DNA of 64,000 bases from Gymnothorax reevesii (GCA_029721435.1 CM056582.1:42490611-42554610); one strand, 5' to 3'. Counted from the stretch's first letter, positions 43,800 through 56,640 are shown. Notes: generated by a model not told the origin, from the letters alone. Translations and numbers: made by a program.

Positions 43800-44400
43800 G
43801 GCTGCCTTGTGTGAGTAGGCCCTTAGTGAGGTCAGCAGCCCTTGTAGTCAAAGGTCTAGGGGCACTCATAGTCCGAGAGCCCCCCCCCCCAACTCATACA
43901 ACCATGCCCACCTTTACCAAGGGCCCAGGGTGGAGGTGCTTTCAGCGGGCCCCACGGCTGGCCAGCTGTGAGACCCGCTGAAAGCACCCTCACCAAGGGC
44001 CTTTGGTTAGTCAGAGGCATAATCAGAGGGCACTTCAAAAGCCCCCCTCCTCTCTAGGACCCCTGGTAGCCAGAAGTCAGGGCCCCCCCTAGGTGGGGCC
44101 CTTGTAATCAGAGGGCCCTCTAATGGTGTGCCCTGCTCCTCCCTAGGGCCCCCTAAAAGTATGCCCTCTCCTCCCGAGGACCCCTGGTAGTCAGAAGTCA
44201 GAGGACCGCCACCCTTAATTCATTTTCATAAGGGGCCCTGGTAGTCAGAGGGCCTACTGAAAGTAACCCCCCCCCAAGGGCCCTTGGTAGCCAAATGCCA
44301 GAGGGCCTCCCTCTCTCTGTTTTCATCAGAGGCCCTGTAACAGGGTCAGGGGCCCTGGTAGTCAGACAATCCTAGAGAAGGGAGGCCCTCTGAAATAAAC
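43800..44400. repeat. GC-rich minisatellite in hAT copy B
   Basis: Same words as the array in copy A (gggccctggtagtcagaggg and relatives) but shorter and in a different order, indicating rearrangement within the array since the two copies separated. Confidence 0.7.
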
Positions 44401-44484
44401 AAGTAGTGTTGAAAGGAATTGTTGTTTTGGGCTACAGGCCCCCTGGGTGCTGGCCCCGCTGGCCCAGTTCGTAATCCATCCCGG

Positions 44485-47400
44485 AAGAACATATTTCCAG
44501 TGCTCTTCGGTGGTAAATATTCACGTCAATAAAGGAAGGTCATCCAAATACGTCACAAATACTGAAATTTTAGCCACTGCAAATATTGAGTTTAATGGGG
44601 AGATGAGTCTTTATATTTTTTTATTCTGATTAATCTTGGTGTAGCACCATTTCTGTGTGTTGTCAAAGATGTCAATTTTTGACCATTACGTGGCAGAGCA
44701 CCAAGCTAGTGGATATTGTGAAGCAACATTCCAGTCGCCAATATTTAAAGGCAAAAGACTCCAAACACTGTGCTGAAAAAAAGTCTGATCTTTCTCTTTC
44801 TTGCAAAACTCTTGCCATTAATGTGCTGGGTTACAGAAGCGTGTAAAAGTCATTTCCACATTAATCCCACCCTGGAAAGGGCCTGTGCCGATAAAAACTA
44901 CCCCACGCCGTAAATCCCAGGCACTCGCTGCTTCCAATCACCCGGCCTGTCAGGCTAATTGCTCTTGCGGCAGCCGGCGGCCGGTGCTCCTGCGGGCCCA
45001 TATTTCTCCCTCCCGATCGCCGCGGTGTACGGGAGGGGATTCATGCCCGAACGCTTGCTCCTTTGCTGAGTTGGCAAAATTACACCGGGATGAAACTGCC
45101 ACCATCGCGCAGATGTAAAATTACGTCCCCTCACTTTCGCTGTACCAGCCAGTGGTGATGTTTACTCCAAAATTAATTGATTAAAAAAGCCATGTAATAC
45201 ATTAAGAAGGGATAAATATTTATTGCTGGCGGAGAAAAATGTAACTGCATAGCTTGTAAAAATGTTGTTTCAAATTTATACATAACTGCAATATTTTTAA
45301 ATATACTGCTTGTGTTGACGATCACTGCTGCCCAGTTTAAATTTTTGTGTCCATGTGCACGTAATATTTTAACTGGACAGTAAGAGTGTCGTAGCGGGAG
45401 CAGTATGGGAGATTGGTAAAATAAATCTAGTCTCCTAACTAGGAAGAGGCAGTCAACAGACACTTATAGAAAGTAAGGAACAGAATGCAAAACAAATATA
45501 GTTTTATCTAGAACATACATTCAGGTACTGTAAGTTGAGAAATATCCTTCAATGAGTTTATTCGATGAAAGTCTAACCAAGCCTTCTCATTTACATCCAC
45601 TCTCACTCAGATACACTGACACTGTGTATAATTTTTCATTTATCATTAAACATTAATTCACAGAGATGTGGCGGTAAAACAAATAATAATGGACTTAAGA
45701 AGATGTTGATCTCCGGATATGACCTGTAACAGACATGTGGACACCTTTGAACCTTAAATTAAATATTTTATTGGTGTATTAATGAGAATATACTCCTTCC
45801 CCTTTGCTTGTATTTTGTAATATTGTGTAATATGCAATTATTATTAAAGCACTTTAAAAAAGGAAAACCCAAAATATAAACAAAGCAATATTAGCTTGAG
45901 TATCAAGAGGACTTTAGGTTTTGATAAAGCTACGGTTGCAGGTAACTCAGGGCAGAAACTTCCAGTTACTACTGGAGACTACAGGGAATCTCAAGTTATA
46001 AATTATTGCAAGTCTTTGGGGGAAGATCTTTTTTTTTAAACCAGATAACAACCACAACAGTTCCTAAAATGTTCAGTGGCTTTGATATTAATGAAGGCAT
46101 TGGTTTGGATGCTATCCCAGCTAAGCTCCTGTGAGAAGCTGCATACTCAGTTCATTTTCAGCCAATGGATGGAACATGAAAAAATACACTTTGTATCCCA
46201 GAATCAGAAATTCTTGTGAAAATACTGAATATGAAATTATCCTTTTCTTGCTTCAAAGCATATATTCTATATATGAAATAAAAATTTTTGTGAGCCAGTT
46301 ATTCACAGGTGAATAGAAAATGTGACAGACGTAAACTCGGCATTTAGTTTGTGATCGTCATGCATCCCTCCTGCTATATGCCTCATTAATTTATCGTCCA
46401 GCTCTTCATAATTGTGATGACCTGATTATTGTTAACTACTTATCTCACCCCTTTTGTTTCACTCTGCTTACACCCCTCTCACCCTCTCCCTGGCAGGCAG
46501 CCATACATAATAACACCTCCATTATATCACTTTGTAAGAGTGCTTAGGTTTTTGTTCTGTTTATTCTGTTATCCGCACTTTGATTTGTCGTTAAAATTCT
46601 GTTTTTTACATTTGGGTCATCGAGTTCTTTCACTGTTTTGGTGCCCTTACATCTTCTTCAGGGCACCAGACCGTTACAGTTATTGTCTTTTTCTTGAACG
46701 AATGAAAGTTTTGAAATGTGACAGCCTCTTTTGTTGATAAATTAACACTGATAAATTTATGGTCAAGATAGGATCAACTAAAGGTATATTCATTAAGGTG
46801 GCACTTTCTATGTGAAGAAAAATGTGGTCAGGTCCATAATTTTGGTGCAGTCACACAATTGCATACTCATTTGGAATCGGGTCAGGTGTTTGATTTGACC
46901 TTGGCCACAACATATTTCCGGAAAAAGTCCTGAGTTGCTTTTGCAGTATACTTCCGGTGATGGTCCATCAGTGAAACATCCTCTAATGCCTTTCAAAACA
47001 TTTGGCTGAATCTTAGAACATAATATAGCCATTAAGCTGTCATAATAATATTAGTCACATCATCATAATAAAGTACAGAGGAAACACATACTGGCAAAAT
47101 TACCCTGAAATGCCCATACCATATCACCATTTCCACCATGCTTTGCCTATGTGGTGTGCTTCAAGTTCATTCTCTTCTAATAACACTGTATGATGGTAAA
47201 CTCTTTGTATTTACTCTAGTGAGGTTTGTTCTTGATTGTTATGGAAACATATTTGTCTACCTCAAGGAAATTGAAATTTAATGGAAGTCCGTCAAGTTGA
47301 AAAACGGCAAAAAGTAAAGGAGAGATTAGGGTTTGGGATCATCAAGATAACTTGAAAAATGAAAATCTGATCCAGCATAAAACTGCATAGCAATTTTGAT

Positions 47401-47607
47401 GTTTATAGATGTGAAAATGTATGAGTTTGAGCAGTTTTAGTGAATGGCCCACCATAGGATTATGGGGATTGAGAATGGGATGGACATGAGGTGACAATTT
47501 AAATCTAATCATTTCATCTTTGCGTACTGGTGGAGGAATAGACCAAATTTGAAAAAAAAAATATTTTAAGTGTTGAGGAACAATCACTTTTAAAACAATG
47601 AAATGGA
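44485..47607. other. unassigned; candidate conserved non-coding patch and a trace of RT
   Basis: 44,870-45,240 is a GC-balanced, repeat-free patch (for example cggcagccggcggccggtgc at about 44,968) followed by an AT-rich homeodomain-like section. It is a candidate regulatory element only. At 46,065-46,130 the plus strand reads INEGIGLDAIPAKLL, like the GLDGIPAKLLK block of non-LTR reverse transcriptases; nothing else of that element is recognisable. The rest shows nothing. Confidence 0.3.
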
Positions 47608-47785
47608 CTTGAGGTCACAGTGACACTGACCTATAAGCTTGACCGCCAAAATATCGCATTCATCCATAAGTCCAAAAGGATATTTGCGCAAAATTTGAAG
47701 AAACGTCCGTAATGCGTCACAGCGATATCACGTTCACAAGATTACAAGAGAGACAGACAGATAACGCAGAGGCATAATTCCTCCT
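47608..47785 (+). repeat. dispersed fish repeat ('gaggtcacagtgac' type)
   Basis: gaggtcacagtgacactgac, then gaccgccaaaatatcgcatt, aatttgaagaaacgtcc, gatatcacgttcacaag and gagacagacagataacgc follow the order of a repeat I recall from many fish genomes. Its class is uncertain. Confidence 0.55.
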
Positions 47786-50639
47786 GCTTGAGCACCCACA
47801 AAAATTGCTGAGCACCCACTGGAAAAGCAAATTTTTCAAATGCGCAAGCGTAAACAATGCACTGTTCAACTGAAAACCATATCACTGCAATCGTGAAATT
47901 ACTAGGCTGTGCTGGCGGGATATTGGGATGGCAATGAAAATTCCTAGCAGACTTGTAACTTCCATGTATGCAGCTGCATTGAGGCCTGGAATAATACTGG
48001 AAGCCTGTGTTAAAATGAACACTTTATCATTTTATGTAATGCATAGACATGTCCTCCAACAATATCTTTGGACCGATGACTGACTCATTTCAAAAAATGA
48101 TTTAAAATGTGCAGAGATTGCCCTCACGGAATTCTGGATAACATTAATTATGGGCATGCTTAATACTGCTGAACCAAATCCACGCAGCTAGCTAGTAAAG
48201 TGTCAAGACAGCAAACGAGTGAGAAACGAGCAATAAAATCCTAAGACAAAAGCCGGTTTCAGAAGTGAAATTTGAAAGAAGCAGCGTAGAAAGACCTGGC
48301 AATTCTTTCCGAAAAGTGTGAATTTCTTGAACAAGACAGACAATTTGGCAAGCATATTAGTTGAGCTATTCTTACTTTCACTACATTCTATAGCTTTGGG
48401 ATATTGCGCTGAAGGAGAGCTTGAACGGTGGAGGGTCTTGAGTTCTTTTTACATCTGGGTGAAGAGAAAAGTCCTTATCATTCATTAAAATATTTCTCCT
48501 CTGTCTACGCCCTCAAGCATTTGGGTATATTATGTACTATGAAATAGCTTTGTATGTGAGTATTTGGAATGTCTTTATGACATGGTTTTTACTTTAAACT
48601 GCGTTAAGCCTTTTTTCATGTTCAGCGACATTATAAGCATTTTAGACTGCCCCACTGGAGTACAGCCTAATGGTATTTAGTTGCATTTTAAACTGATTTG
48701 TGCTATTTGAAACCATGTCAATGATATTTCTACACACGGCAATGTGTTTTAAAACTGCCAAGATAAATTAGGCCTATCCTGTGTTTGTACAGTGTTGGTA
48801 ATGGGAGTTGGCATCCACCAGCAAAAAATAAGAGATCAGCTCCTATATTGGCGAGTTCTCACTGTCCAAACCCTTGCGTGAATTCCTGTTGCATCCCCTC
48901 CCATCCAGCAGCTTGCATGACTGTTGTGGAAGTATTGCCACTAGATTGGTTCACATCCCACATGATTTCCTCAATGGCTGTGTCCTATTTGTGCCTCCCC
49001 TGTCGATGTTTTGATGTATTTATACCCCGTACTTTGAGGTTGCAAGTTTCTGCATTGCCTCTTGCTATATGCCCTTTAGCGACTAGTCGGTATTTGCTCA
49101 TAAAGTTTGAAGTCTTCAGAAATTATTTGTAACTTTTAATGATAGTAATAACATGAAGTTCTCTTCCTAGTTCAGCGATCCTTTTAATCAAACCTCAGTC
49201 CGTTCCTCAACTCATTTTATCAGGAACAACCTCCTAAGCCTACTAGGGTCATCAGGATTGGGACTACATTCCTGCTCTACTGTCTTGCCAACTGACAGTT
49301 TGGCTTTTGCGAAGTGGGAAACACCATCTGGCGGCTGTAGAGGAGAGCCACTGGCCAGGCAGGGATACGCCCGCGTGCCCTCGCCGTTTACATCTGAACT
49401 GAACTGTGTCATCCTGCTTCAGGCTCCATTCCTGTCTTACTGTAATACTGTCATTAAACCTTATTACTGGATTGTACTCAGCCTCAATATTTTGTTCTTG
49501 GTCACTTGCCTCCATTTCAAATTCTCTATCACATTCAAAATGACAATCTTCGCTCTCTCTTACCACTGCAGTCCTCCCTCTCTTACACAATTGCAATCTT
49601 CGCTCTCACATTTGAAATACTCACCTTGCCGTAACTAATATGAACCTTGCTCACACAATAGGATTTCTGAAGCTCCCTCTTAGTTGCAAAACTGCAGAGA
49701 ATATGTTTTGCCAAATTTAACCTCACAGTGTTATAGAAAATACTGAAATAGAAAATTTTAGATTTCACCCAAAAAGTAATTTCTATGGTAAAACATGCAA
49801 GTTCTGAAGGAAAAATTATGCTGAACTAGAAAATCTGTGTGTGGGGGGGATCGATTCTGAGGTAGAGAGAGGATTGTATTTGTGTAGGACTGAAGACAAA
49901 AATTCTATGCATGAGTACTGTAATTGTGTGAGCGAATGACGATTGGCCTTCAAGGCCATCGCATGAATAAGATGGCATATTTATTCAGCTTTCCAGCATC
50001 ACATTATTGTTTCGTTCTTCTGTTTACTGTAACACTATTAGCACAAATGAGGAGGCCTATTAAAACTGAGCTGATGCTCTAAGAGACTGCCAAAACCCTG
50101 GTCAGATCACTCTCTTCCGTGTGGCTGTGTTTATGATTAATTATCCCAAAATCACATGGTTCCAGAACCAAGCTAAGCCATTAAAATTCCATTCGCCGCT
50201 TAATAGAAGCCCCACACAACGAGATAAAGCATAAATTACTCTCCTTTTCTCATTGTCTCTGTCAATGGCATTGAAAGGACAGGGGGAGGGGTATTTGCTG
50301 CTTTTAAAATACTGCTAATGCTGTTTTTCTCAGCTCTTCAAATGGAGACGGCAGCCAAGCGAGCTAGAAAAAAATAAATAAAAAGGACAAATCATTGATT
50401 CTGACTGAACAAGTCAGCTGCAGTGTATCCTAACAGGGAATGTCATAGATTTCATCATAACAGCTATATGACCAGGAATGTCACATTGAGATTATGACCT
50501 CAAGCGAGATCTAGCCAAGACAGGGTCAAATAGCAGCATCAAACACATAACAAGACAAAAATATTAAATCACAATAACAAAAATAAATGCAAGAAATGCA
50601 TTAAAAAATGCATTGCATACCAACCAATGATATCTAGGC
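47786..50639. other. unassigned; unknown ORF and candidate conserved patch
   Basis: A 110-aa minus-strand frame at 49,264-49,596 (SEDCHFECDREFEMEASDQE) is hydrophilic and protein-like at its start but matches nothing I recognise. The patch 50,075-50,400 is repeat-free and rich in homeodomain-like words (attaattatccc, ccattaaaattcc), a possible conserved regulatory element. Both are weak calls. Confidence 0.3.
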
Positions 50640-51600
50640 ATTTGTTGGACTAGTTGCAGCTAGTTGTAACCACCTCCCTTATTCTATGCAAGCATTTAAT
50701 AAGACAAGGGTCTCAAGTTTGAGCTTGGTCTGAAGATTGTTCCAGGACCAAGGACCATAGTATTACAGGTTTGATTAGCCAGGCTCTGATCTGATAAAAG
50801 GCACTTTATACTGAAGCCATTGTCTGATCTTAGATCACGACTGCTTTGTGAGAATAAAAACTTCTGAGTTAAGTAAGCAGGAAATTTGCCTAAGTCCATC
50901 CTGTAGATTAAAATCCATCAGTTGAAGCCTTTGCAAATTGCGAAATGACCACCCCACCATACTGTAGAAAAGTTACACAGGGTGTCAAGTTTGGACAAGG
51001 TGGACAGTGAAGCAAACCTGTAAAAAGTATCACTGAAATTAATCTGAGACAGAATGAAGCCAGTGAATAGGGATTTTCTTGATGCCATGGAAAAACAGGA
51101 CTTTAACTTGTACAATAAACCAAGATTAATTTTGGTTTCATCACAAGACAGACTATGTAATGGGTATAATTTGGACTTTAGTTAAACCAAAGTAAACTAA
51201 AGTAAACCAAAGTAATAGTTGTCAACAGACTAAATAGGAAGACAGTCGAGAGTATTGATGGAAAATGTTTGAACTTGTACCTTCCCAGAGGAGAAAATTA
51301 TTGTTTTAGCTTTGCTTGAATTTATCGGGCAATTTCAAGTCTGACAGAGCGTGCGGCAATATATTAAAATCTGTTTGTAGCTTTGAAAGGGCCATTTCTG
51401 CACTTGAAGAGCTTGAGTAAGTGACATCATCATCTGCATACAGATGGTACCCTCAGAATTAAAACGTATTGCCAATGTTATTGATATAAATTACAAAAAG
51501 TAAAGGGCCCAAAATCGATCCCTGTGGAACACACTTCATAATCGAGACTGGGTCATACATGACATTACTATGTTTGCCAAACAGAGTCCTGATTTTTACA
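50640..51600 (-). pseudogene. non-LTR retrotransposon reverse transcriptase, decayed
   Basis: Minus-strand reading in order: VPQGSILGPLLF-like sequence at about 51,540-51,500 (with substitutions), HLYADDDVTYSSSSSAEMAL near 51,440 (YADD catalytic box), LSKLQTDFNIL, then SCFSMASRKSL, YRFASLSTLSKLDTL near 51,020 and a C-terminal YYGPWSWNNLQTKLKLETL near 50,730. The order RT, then C-terminal 'SWN.LQ.TLKL..L' block, is that of fish L2/Rex-like LINEs. It is distinct from the CR1 copies. Several stops and frameshifts. No endonuclease or ORF1 is seen, so it is 5'-truncated. Confidence 0.7.
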
Positions 51601-52090
51601 GGCTCATTAACTCCATAGCCTAGCCTCTATTTCATTAAGATTGCTGTACATTTTGATTGCGAACTGTCAGATATTAATGTTTCACATTAAGTATGTAATC
51701 TGTCGTTTGTCAGATTTTACTAGAGATGAAGAGCAGTACAAACAGAAAAATACTATATTTGAATCGTGCATGTTGCTGTAATTTTTTTAAATTGTTTGAG
51801 ATCATGGAAGCAAGATATTCTGTTAATTGTTTATTGACAAAAGTGTGTATCCCTGATGTTTGAAATGTCTTAATAATTTTTATTTACCTCACAATAGCAT
51901 AAGGTTAGCTGTTAAAATGACCCAAAATCATATTCACTGATCATACTGTCCTATTGTAAAAACCTAAATAACATTCTTATAATGTGAGGAAATCCACATA
52001 GGGAGGTTGCTGGGATGGATGGTTGGGACAATAAAACTGCAGGCTGAGCCTCAGGCGACTGGTGCTCGATTCTCATTTCCAAACGTGCAT
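51601..52090. other. unassigned AT-rich stretch
   Basis: The first ~100 bp may belong to the decayed LINE on the left. Nothing else is recognised. Confidence 0.3.
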
Positions 52091-52094
52091 TTAA

Positions 52095-52292
52095 CCCTTT
52101 CAGCGCCGTGGGCAACTACAGTAGCCCAATGATGGAAGATATCAAAGTCTGATGCTGCTGAAAACCTATCATGTGGCAACTTGTTTAAAAGAGCTCCCCT
52201 GCGGGAGCTCCCATGTGCCACATGATAGGTTTTCAACAGCTCAGGATAACTCCATTTTAAATTCCTTGAAAATGTATTCGGCACTCAAAGGG
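52095..52292. mobile_element. piggyBac-like MITE with a long internal hairpin
   Basis: Ends CCCTTTCAGCGCCG and, read inward from the right, CCCTTTGAGTGCCG; TTAA at 52,091-52,094 and a decayed TTCA at 52,293-52,296. Inside, a perfect 20-bp inverted repeat tgaaaacctatcatgtggca (52,159-52,178) pairs with 52,216-52,235, and a second hairpin gagctccc/gggagctc (52,191-52,198 and 52,203-52,210) lies in its loop. Confidence 0.7.
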
Positions 52293-52296
52293 TTCA

Positions 52297-55200
52297 TGTT
52301 TTCAACTAAGTTGCCCATTACAAAGGCATGGCTGTACCAGAACAGGGTGTAGCTGCTGGACTGGTCTACCTTTAGTCCCAAGATATCCCCAATAGAGAAG
52401 GTGTGGTGCATTTTGATATATGAAATGACATTACAAAGAGTCAATACTGTTGTACACTGTCTGACTTTCTTGCGAGAAGAATGGGACAAAATTACTGAAC
52501 TGAAAAACTGTATCACTTTTACTTTACTGTCCCAACTATTTTGAAATATGCTGTAAAAATCATAATTGAAATGTGGATATTGAGAAAAAAAATCTATATA
52601 TAGTTCATGTAATGAAACATCAAATATTGTGCTATTGCATTGTTTCAAAGATAATCTACAAATCCCTGCTTGACATGCCGTCCCAACGTTTTCTAATTGG
52701 GATCACAATTTCTCATGGAATAATCAACCAATAATTGAAAAATGCTAAAATAAAAATCACTCATTTTTTTCTTGAAATAAATATTGTTTCCTAAATCTTT
52801 TACAAATTTTTATTCATGTACATGATTTAATAGCCACACTCTTAATGTGAATAGTAAATGCAAAAAAAAAACTGCATTGGACAATGTTGTTAACAACTGG
52901 TCTTTCTGGATGTTTACTTTTCAGGCACTCTCACTCTCAGATTAATTAGAGGAGATTATCATTATTATTACTGTTTTTATTAATATTATTATACACAGCA
53001 AAATTGCAGAGGAAAATTCTATGATAACCAGCAACCTAATATAATTGGGGAATATTGGGAGGAGTGTCATTTCAAATTTACTGGAGCCATTTCGGCCGGA
53101 TCTCATTAATTTCATTCAGTCAGCAGATATTTCAGCCATTTCTGCCTCTAAATGAGCACTGTAATCCTAAATAAAACCAACCATATTATTCAGTTGCTGT
53201 GAGTTGTAGGGAATGCCCTGCTGCAGCGCTGCCTGAATGTCAGTGTTGTGATATGGGTCAATATCATCACTTTCACTATTTACCTCTGACCCGGGCTCAA
53301 AAATGTATGGCTCTCAAAAAATTTCAATGACGTGAATCTTCAGCAGCTAACGGCCCAACAAAGCATCCCTTTTTGGGAACAAGCCGATATGGCCATGTTT
53401 TCCCAATAGCCAAAGAGCGATCGTGAATTCGGGCAAGTATGTTGCCAAAATAATTGCAACTAATGTGACACAATATACACAAAAAAGGTATTTATAGTTG
53501 ATGGAATAGGACACAGGATATCAAACTCGACACCATGTAACAATTTCAAAATGCAAATCAGTAACACTTAAACTGGCATTCGTGGATGTAATTGTATTGT
53601 AATATTTGACAAATGTATTCCAAAAAAAAAAAAAAAACTGCTCCTGTGGTCATATGACTGAGACAATGAGCGTTCTTGTTACAGTGCTGTCGAAATGATC
53701 ACAGATCACAGGTATAAGGCTAAGGCTTGCAACCTTGCCCTTTAAACACAGAAATTCCTCCAGGATCGTGGAATATTAGTTCAATTATACATCGTAGTGG
53801 GTGAGGGTGGAATATGCAAATACCCTCCTGTCTTTCTTTTAAGGAACATTGTTTTTAAACCTTTCAATCATTTTCTCACACATTTGTGGGCAAATTGGTA
53901 TTCCTTATCTCTTGAAGGACTAGGCTTTTCCTGGATGCTCCAAATTATGATAACAATCACCTGCTAACATCAGCTGTTTCAAATCACATCATTATTCAGA
54001 TTTTTTGCCTTATTACGATGCCTGATTTTCTGCGGTGCTAACTTTTTTTGGAACGTGTTACAGGCCTGAATCGCAGTTATGAATGTAGTACATTCCCAAT
54101 TGAAATTAGGTTGAGCAGGCTAAACATTGAATATTCTGTTTTCATACTGTCTGCAATGGAGTACAAGTCAAAGGTGATTCAGAAATCACTGCTTTCTTTT
54201 TTGAGCATTTTCTCTATCATCTTGAGTTTGTCTGAGTTGAAATTGTATTTCGGAGTGACAACGCCTCAAATGCTTCCAGAGCCTAAAATTCAACAATGGT
54301 ATCTTCAAAAATTGATTGATATTTGATATGAGGGGACATTATGTATGCTGGTTTTTACTGGAACCCAGAATTTGAACAACCTGTTGTTGTTTTTTTTTTA
54401 ATTGGATTTTCATGTTCAGAGGGATTGTTTGCAGTCCCAAGCCATGTTGTGGTAAATATGGCTGTGCATTCAATTAGGAATAAAACCCAGTTGTGCCGAC
54501 TGTGTTTCTTTTGCTAAATTATTTAATTTGTTATATTCTAAGTAGCTGCAATTGACTTATCAAATTCAAATTCATGGTGAATCAGTGAACGGCTAGGAGT
54601 CACACATCAAAAAACTGAGCCAAACGCTGGATCACTGATAACACCAAAGTTTGCTTTTATTAACAAATCTGAAGAACTTTCATGGGCTTTCAGAGCAAGT
54701 GAGACCTTTCAGCAGAATATTCCGGAGAGCATTTCAAGAACTAGAGGGGAGGTTAACCCTTTTGAGCTGGAGTGAAGAGCAAGTCACTCCCCAGGACTGA
54801 AGACTCGGAAGAAATCCCCATAATAAACATATACTAGAACCCTGAAAGTCACTCAACAAAAACTGAGTGGACATTGAAGCCAACTGAGTGTTTATATAGC
54901 TACTTTAGCGAGCCAGTTCACAATCTCGTATATTTATGTGCATCTTTATGTGCAGTATTTTTGTCTGAAAATATTAGCTGTTAGGCGAGTATAGCTAAGA
55001 TAAACAGTTCAGATTGGACCATTGACTGTCTACGCATTGGACAAAGCCGCAAATTGCGGAGGTACTACCATTTCATCAGAGTCTAGCATGTCAGATTTAC
55101 CAGTTTGTATTTTTCCATTTTCCATATTGAAATCGGCAGTTGAGGCAAGACTACCACCACTGAAAGTTGCTTCGGACACATCCTAACTAATACTACCCAA

Positions 55201-55599
55201 ATCTTTACCTATGGTTGTAATCCACTCGCCATCTTTCCATCCCGACTGATTATTAAAACCTAAGGCAGTACAGTCCAGCATTATTGCACAGTTTCAAAGG
55301 CCTGTTGGACAAATTCAGTTTCATGTTTTGCTTGTGAACGAATGAACAGAAATTGATATCTTAACAAGAAACACTTAAACGCTCGCCTTCTTCCCTACAG
55401 TTTCACATTGACTTGCTTAACTTTCTCAGAACTCTGATGTAAGGCCATCAGCAGAGAACTGGTCATTGATTGGTCCATTCTTCTGCAGGCTGTCAACATG
55501 GGCTGCCTAGCGACAAACGAGTCATGGTAGGGTCACAGCTTTTCTGTGTCTTGATTCGTTTTCATCATCAATTCATAAAATCATGAATTTTTTTTTACC
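52297..55599. other. unassigned AT-rich stretch
   Basis: No transposase, RT or terminal repeat found. Poly-A and poly-T tracts (for example 53,623-53,637) and short low-complexity open frames only. The part at 55,060-55,560 may be more of the decayed Gypsy element to the right. Confidence 0.3.
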
Positions 55600-55900
55600 A
55601 TTGGAGGCCTTGACTGATGAATGAATTACACTTTTCAGTATAGGCCAGAGCAAAAATTCCTGACCTTGTACTTTAAGAGGATCTGGTTTTCAATAGCCAC
55701 AAGATCACTTTACAGATGTGCTGTCCTAGGGATTCGGAAAACCCCAAGATTTCATCAAGGAAAACATCCACAAAGTGAGAGATCATGTTGTGATCAGGTT
55801 AAATAACATGAAGGGGAAGTTAGTGAGACCAAATGGCATCTGGAATTAGTTGTAGTGGCTAAATGAACACTAAGAAATACTCAGGTTGTAACATTGCATT
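55600..55900 (-). pseudogene. Gypsy reverse transcriptase remnant
   Basis: Minus-strand reading contains PFGLTNFPFMLFNLI and, in another frame, HFVDVFLDEILGFSESLGQH. The second corresponds to the YLDDIL catalytic box of Gypsy RT (here FLDEIL) followed by the usual FS.SL..H block. Frameshifts and stops are frequent. It is clearly older than the Gypsy fragment at 33-34.7 kb. Confidence 0.5.
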
Positions 55901-56139
55901 TCTCTGATTAATTTTTCCCTACAACTCAACACAAAAATAGCAAAAACAGTTTTGACTCATGAAAGTTTTTTTTTTTTTTGAGTTCTCCATAATTGAACAA
56001 ATAAGTTTTGTGATCATGTTGTTTCAAATTCACCAAATATAAGCTCACCAATTCTTTGAATTTCATCAGTTTGCATTAGGTTTTAATTCCCCCGCCCTCG
56101 AAAGAGAAAAGGGGGCATTATTTCAACACCATGTCCGTC

Positions 56140-56310
56140 CATCGACTGTCAACTTTTCGTAACTATGGAATCCCTTGTCGGATTGATGCCATTTCTAAAT
56201 GTTGTATTGGGAGTGGCTAGAGGAAGGTTCCTTTCGAAAACCAGAATCGTGCGATATCTAATATGGCCGCCACAGCAGCCATCTTTATTTTCATTTCCGA
56301 CCAATAACTA
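56140..56310 (+). repeat. left flank of a ~147-bp satellite
   Basis: aatcccttgtcggattgatg... ggccgccacagcagccatct ... caataacta matches, in the same orientation, the tandem units at 63,706-64,000. The Penelope complex begins right after caataacta, so it appears to have inserted into this satellite. Confidence 0.75.
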
Positions 56311-56494
56311 AAAAAGGAAAAAAGATTGTTGCGCTCTAGTCAACAAAATGATTTAGGAGACAAGAGAGAAATGCTGACTGCACACTGTGACAAAGAAAAA
56401 CATCAGTCTAGCCTGTAAAAAAAAAAAACACAATTATGGCAGCTCACATACCAGTGACAAAAAGTGTTACAAGTGCACAAAAAAAAAGTGAAAA

Positions 56495-56540
56495 ACCAAA
56501 CGTTTTGGTCCACAGCAGACCATCATCAGTGCTAAAGGTG
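56495..56540 (-). ncRNA. hammerhead-like motif, Penelope copy 1
   Basis: Minus strand: CTGATGA (56,529-56,523), T, stem GGTC...GACC (56,521-56,518 and 56,510-56,507), then AAAA (56,506-56,503) and CG. The CUGAUGA box is intact, but the invariant GAAA reads AAAA. There is an extra T between the box and stem II compared with the textbook fold, and stem I is not obvious. Hammerhead ribozymes are known in Penelope-like elements; activity here is doubtful. Confidence 0.45.
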
Positions 56541-56640
56541 CAGCAGTCACAAGCACATAAATTGAGAAATACCATTGTGTGTGTCCTCTCAAGCTAAAAG
56601 CAATCACCTGTGCCAGAGGCAGACAATTAAACAAAATATA

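Larger units (their letters stand above)
40113..44484 (-). mobile_element. hAT element, copy B, disrupted
   Basis: Homologous to copy A in three blocks: 40,113-40,465 (A 775-1,124), 41,472-42,629 (A about 2,716-5,140 without the solo LTR) and 43,766-44,484 (A about 5,155-6,091). Between them sit a Harbinger element and an unclassified ~1.1-kb insertion. Copy B preserves the empty site for the solo LTR of copy A. The right terminus reads GGGATGGATTACGAACTGG inward from about 44,482. Confidence 0.75.

Noticed and set aside
39368..44484. A full hAT copy B bounded by 39,368 and 44,484
   Set aside because: Termini match but the 8-bp flanks do not (gtccatgt against aagaacat), so single-element bounds are not proven.
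49264..49596. 110-aa minus-strand ORF as a named gene
   Set aside because: Start looks protein-like, but no domain is recognisable; kept only as a note in the region entry.
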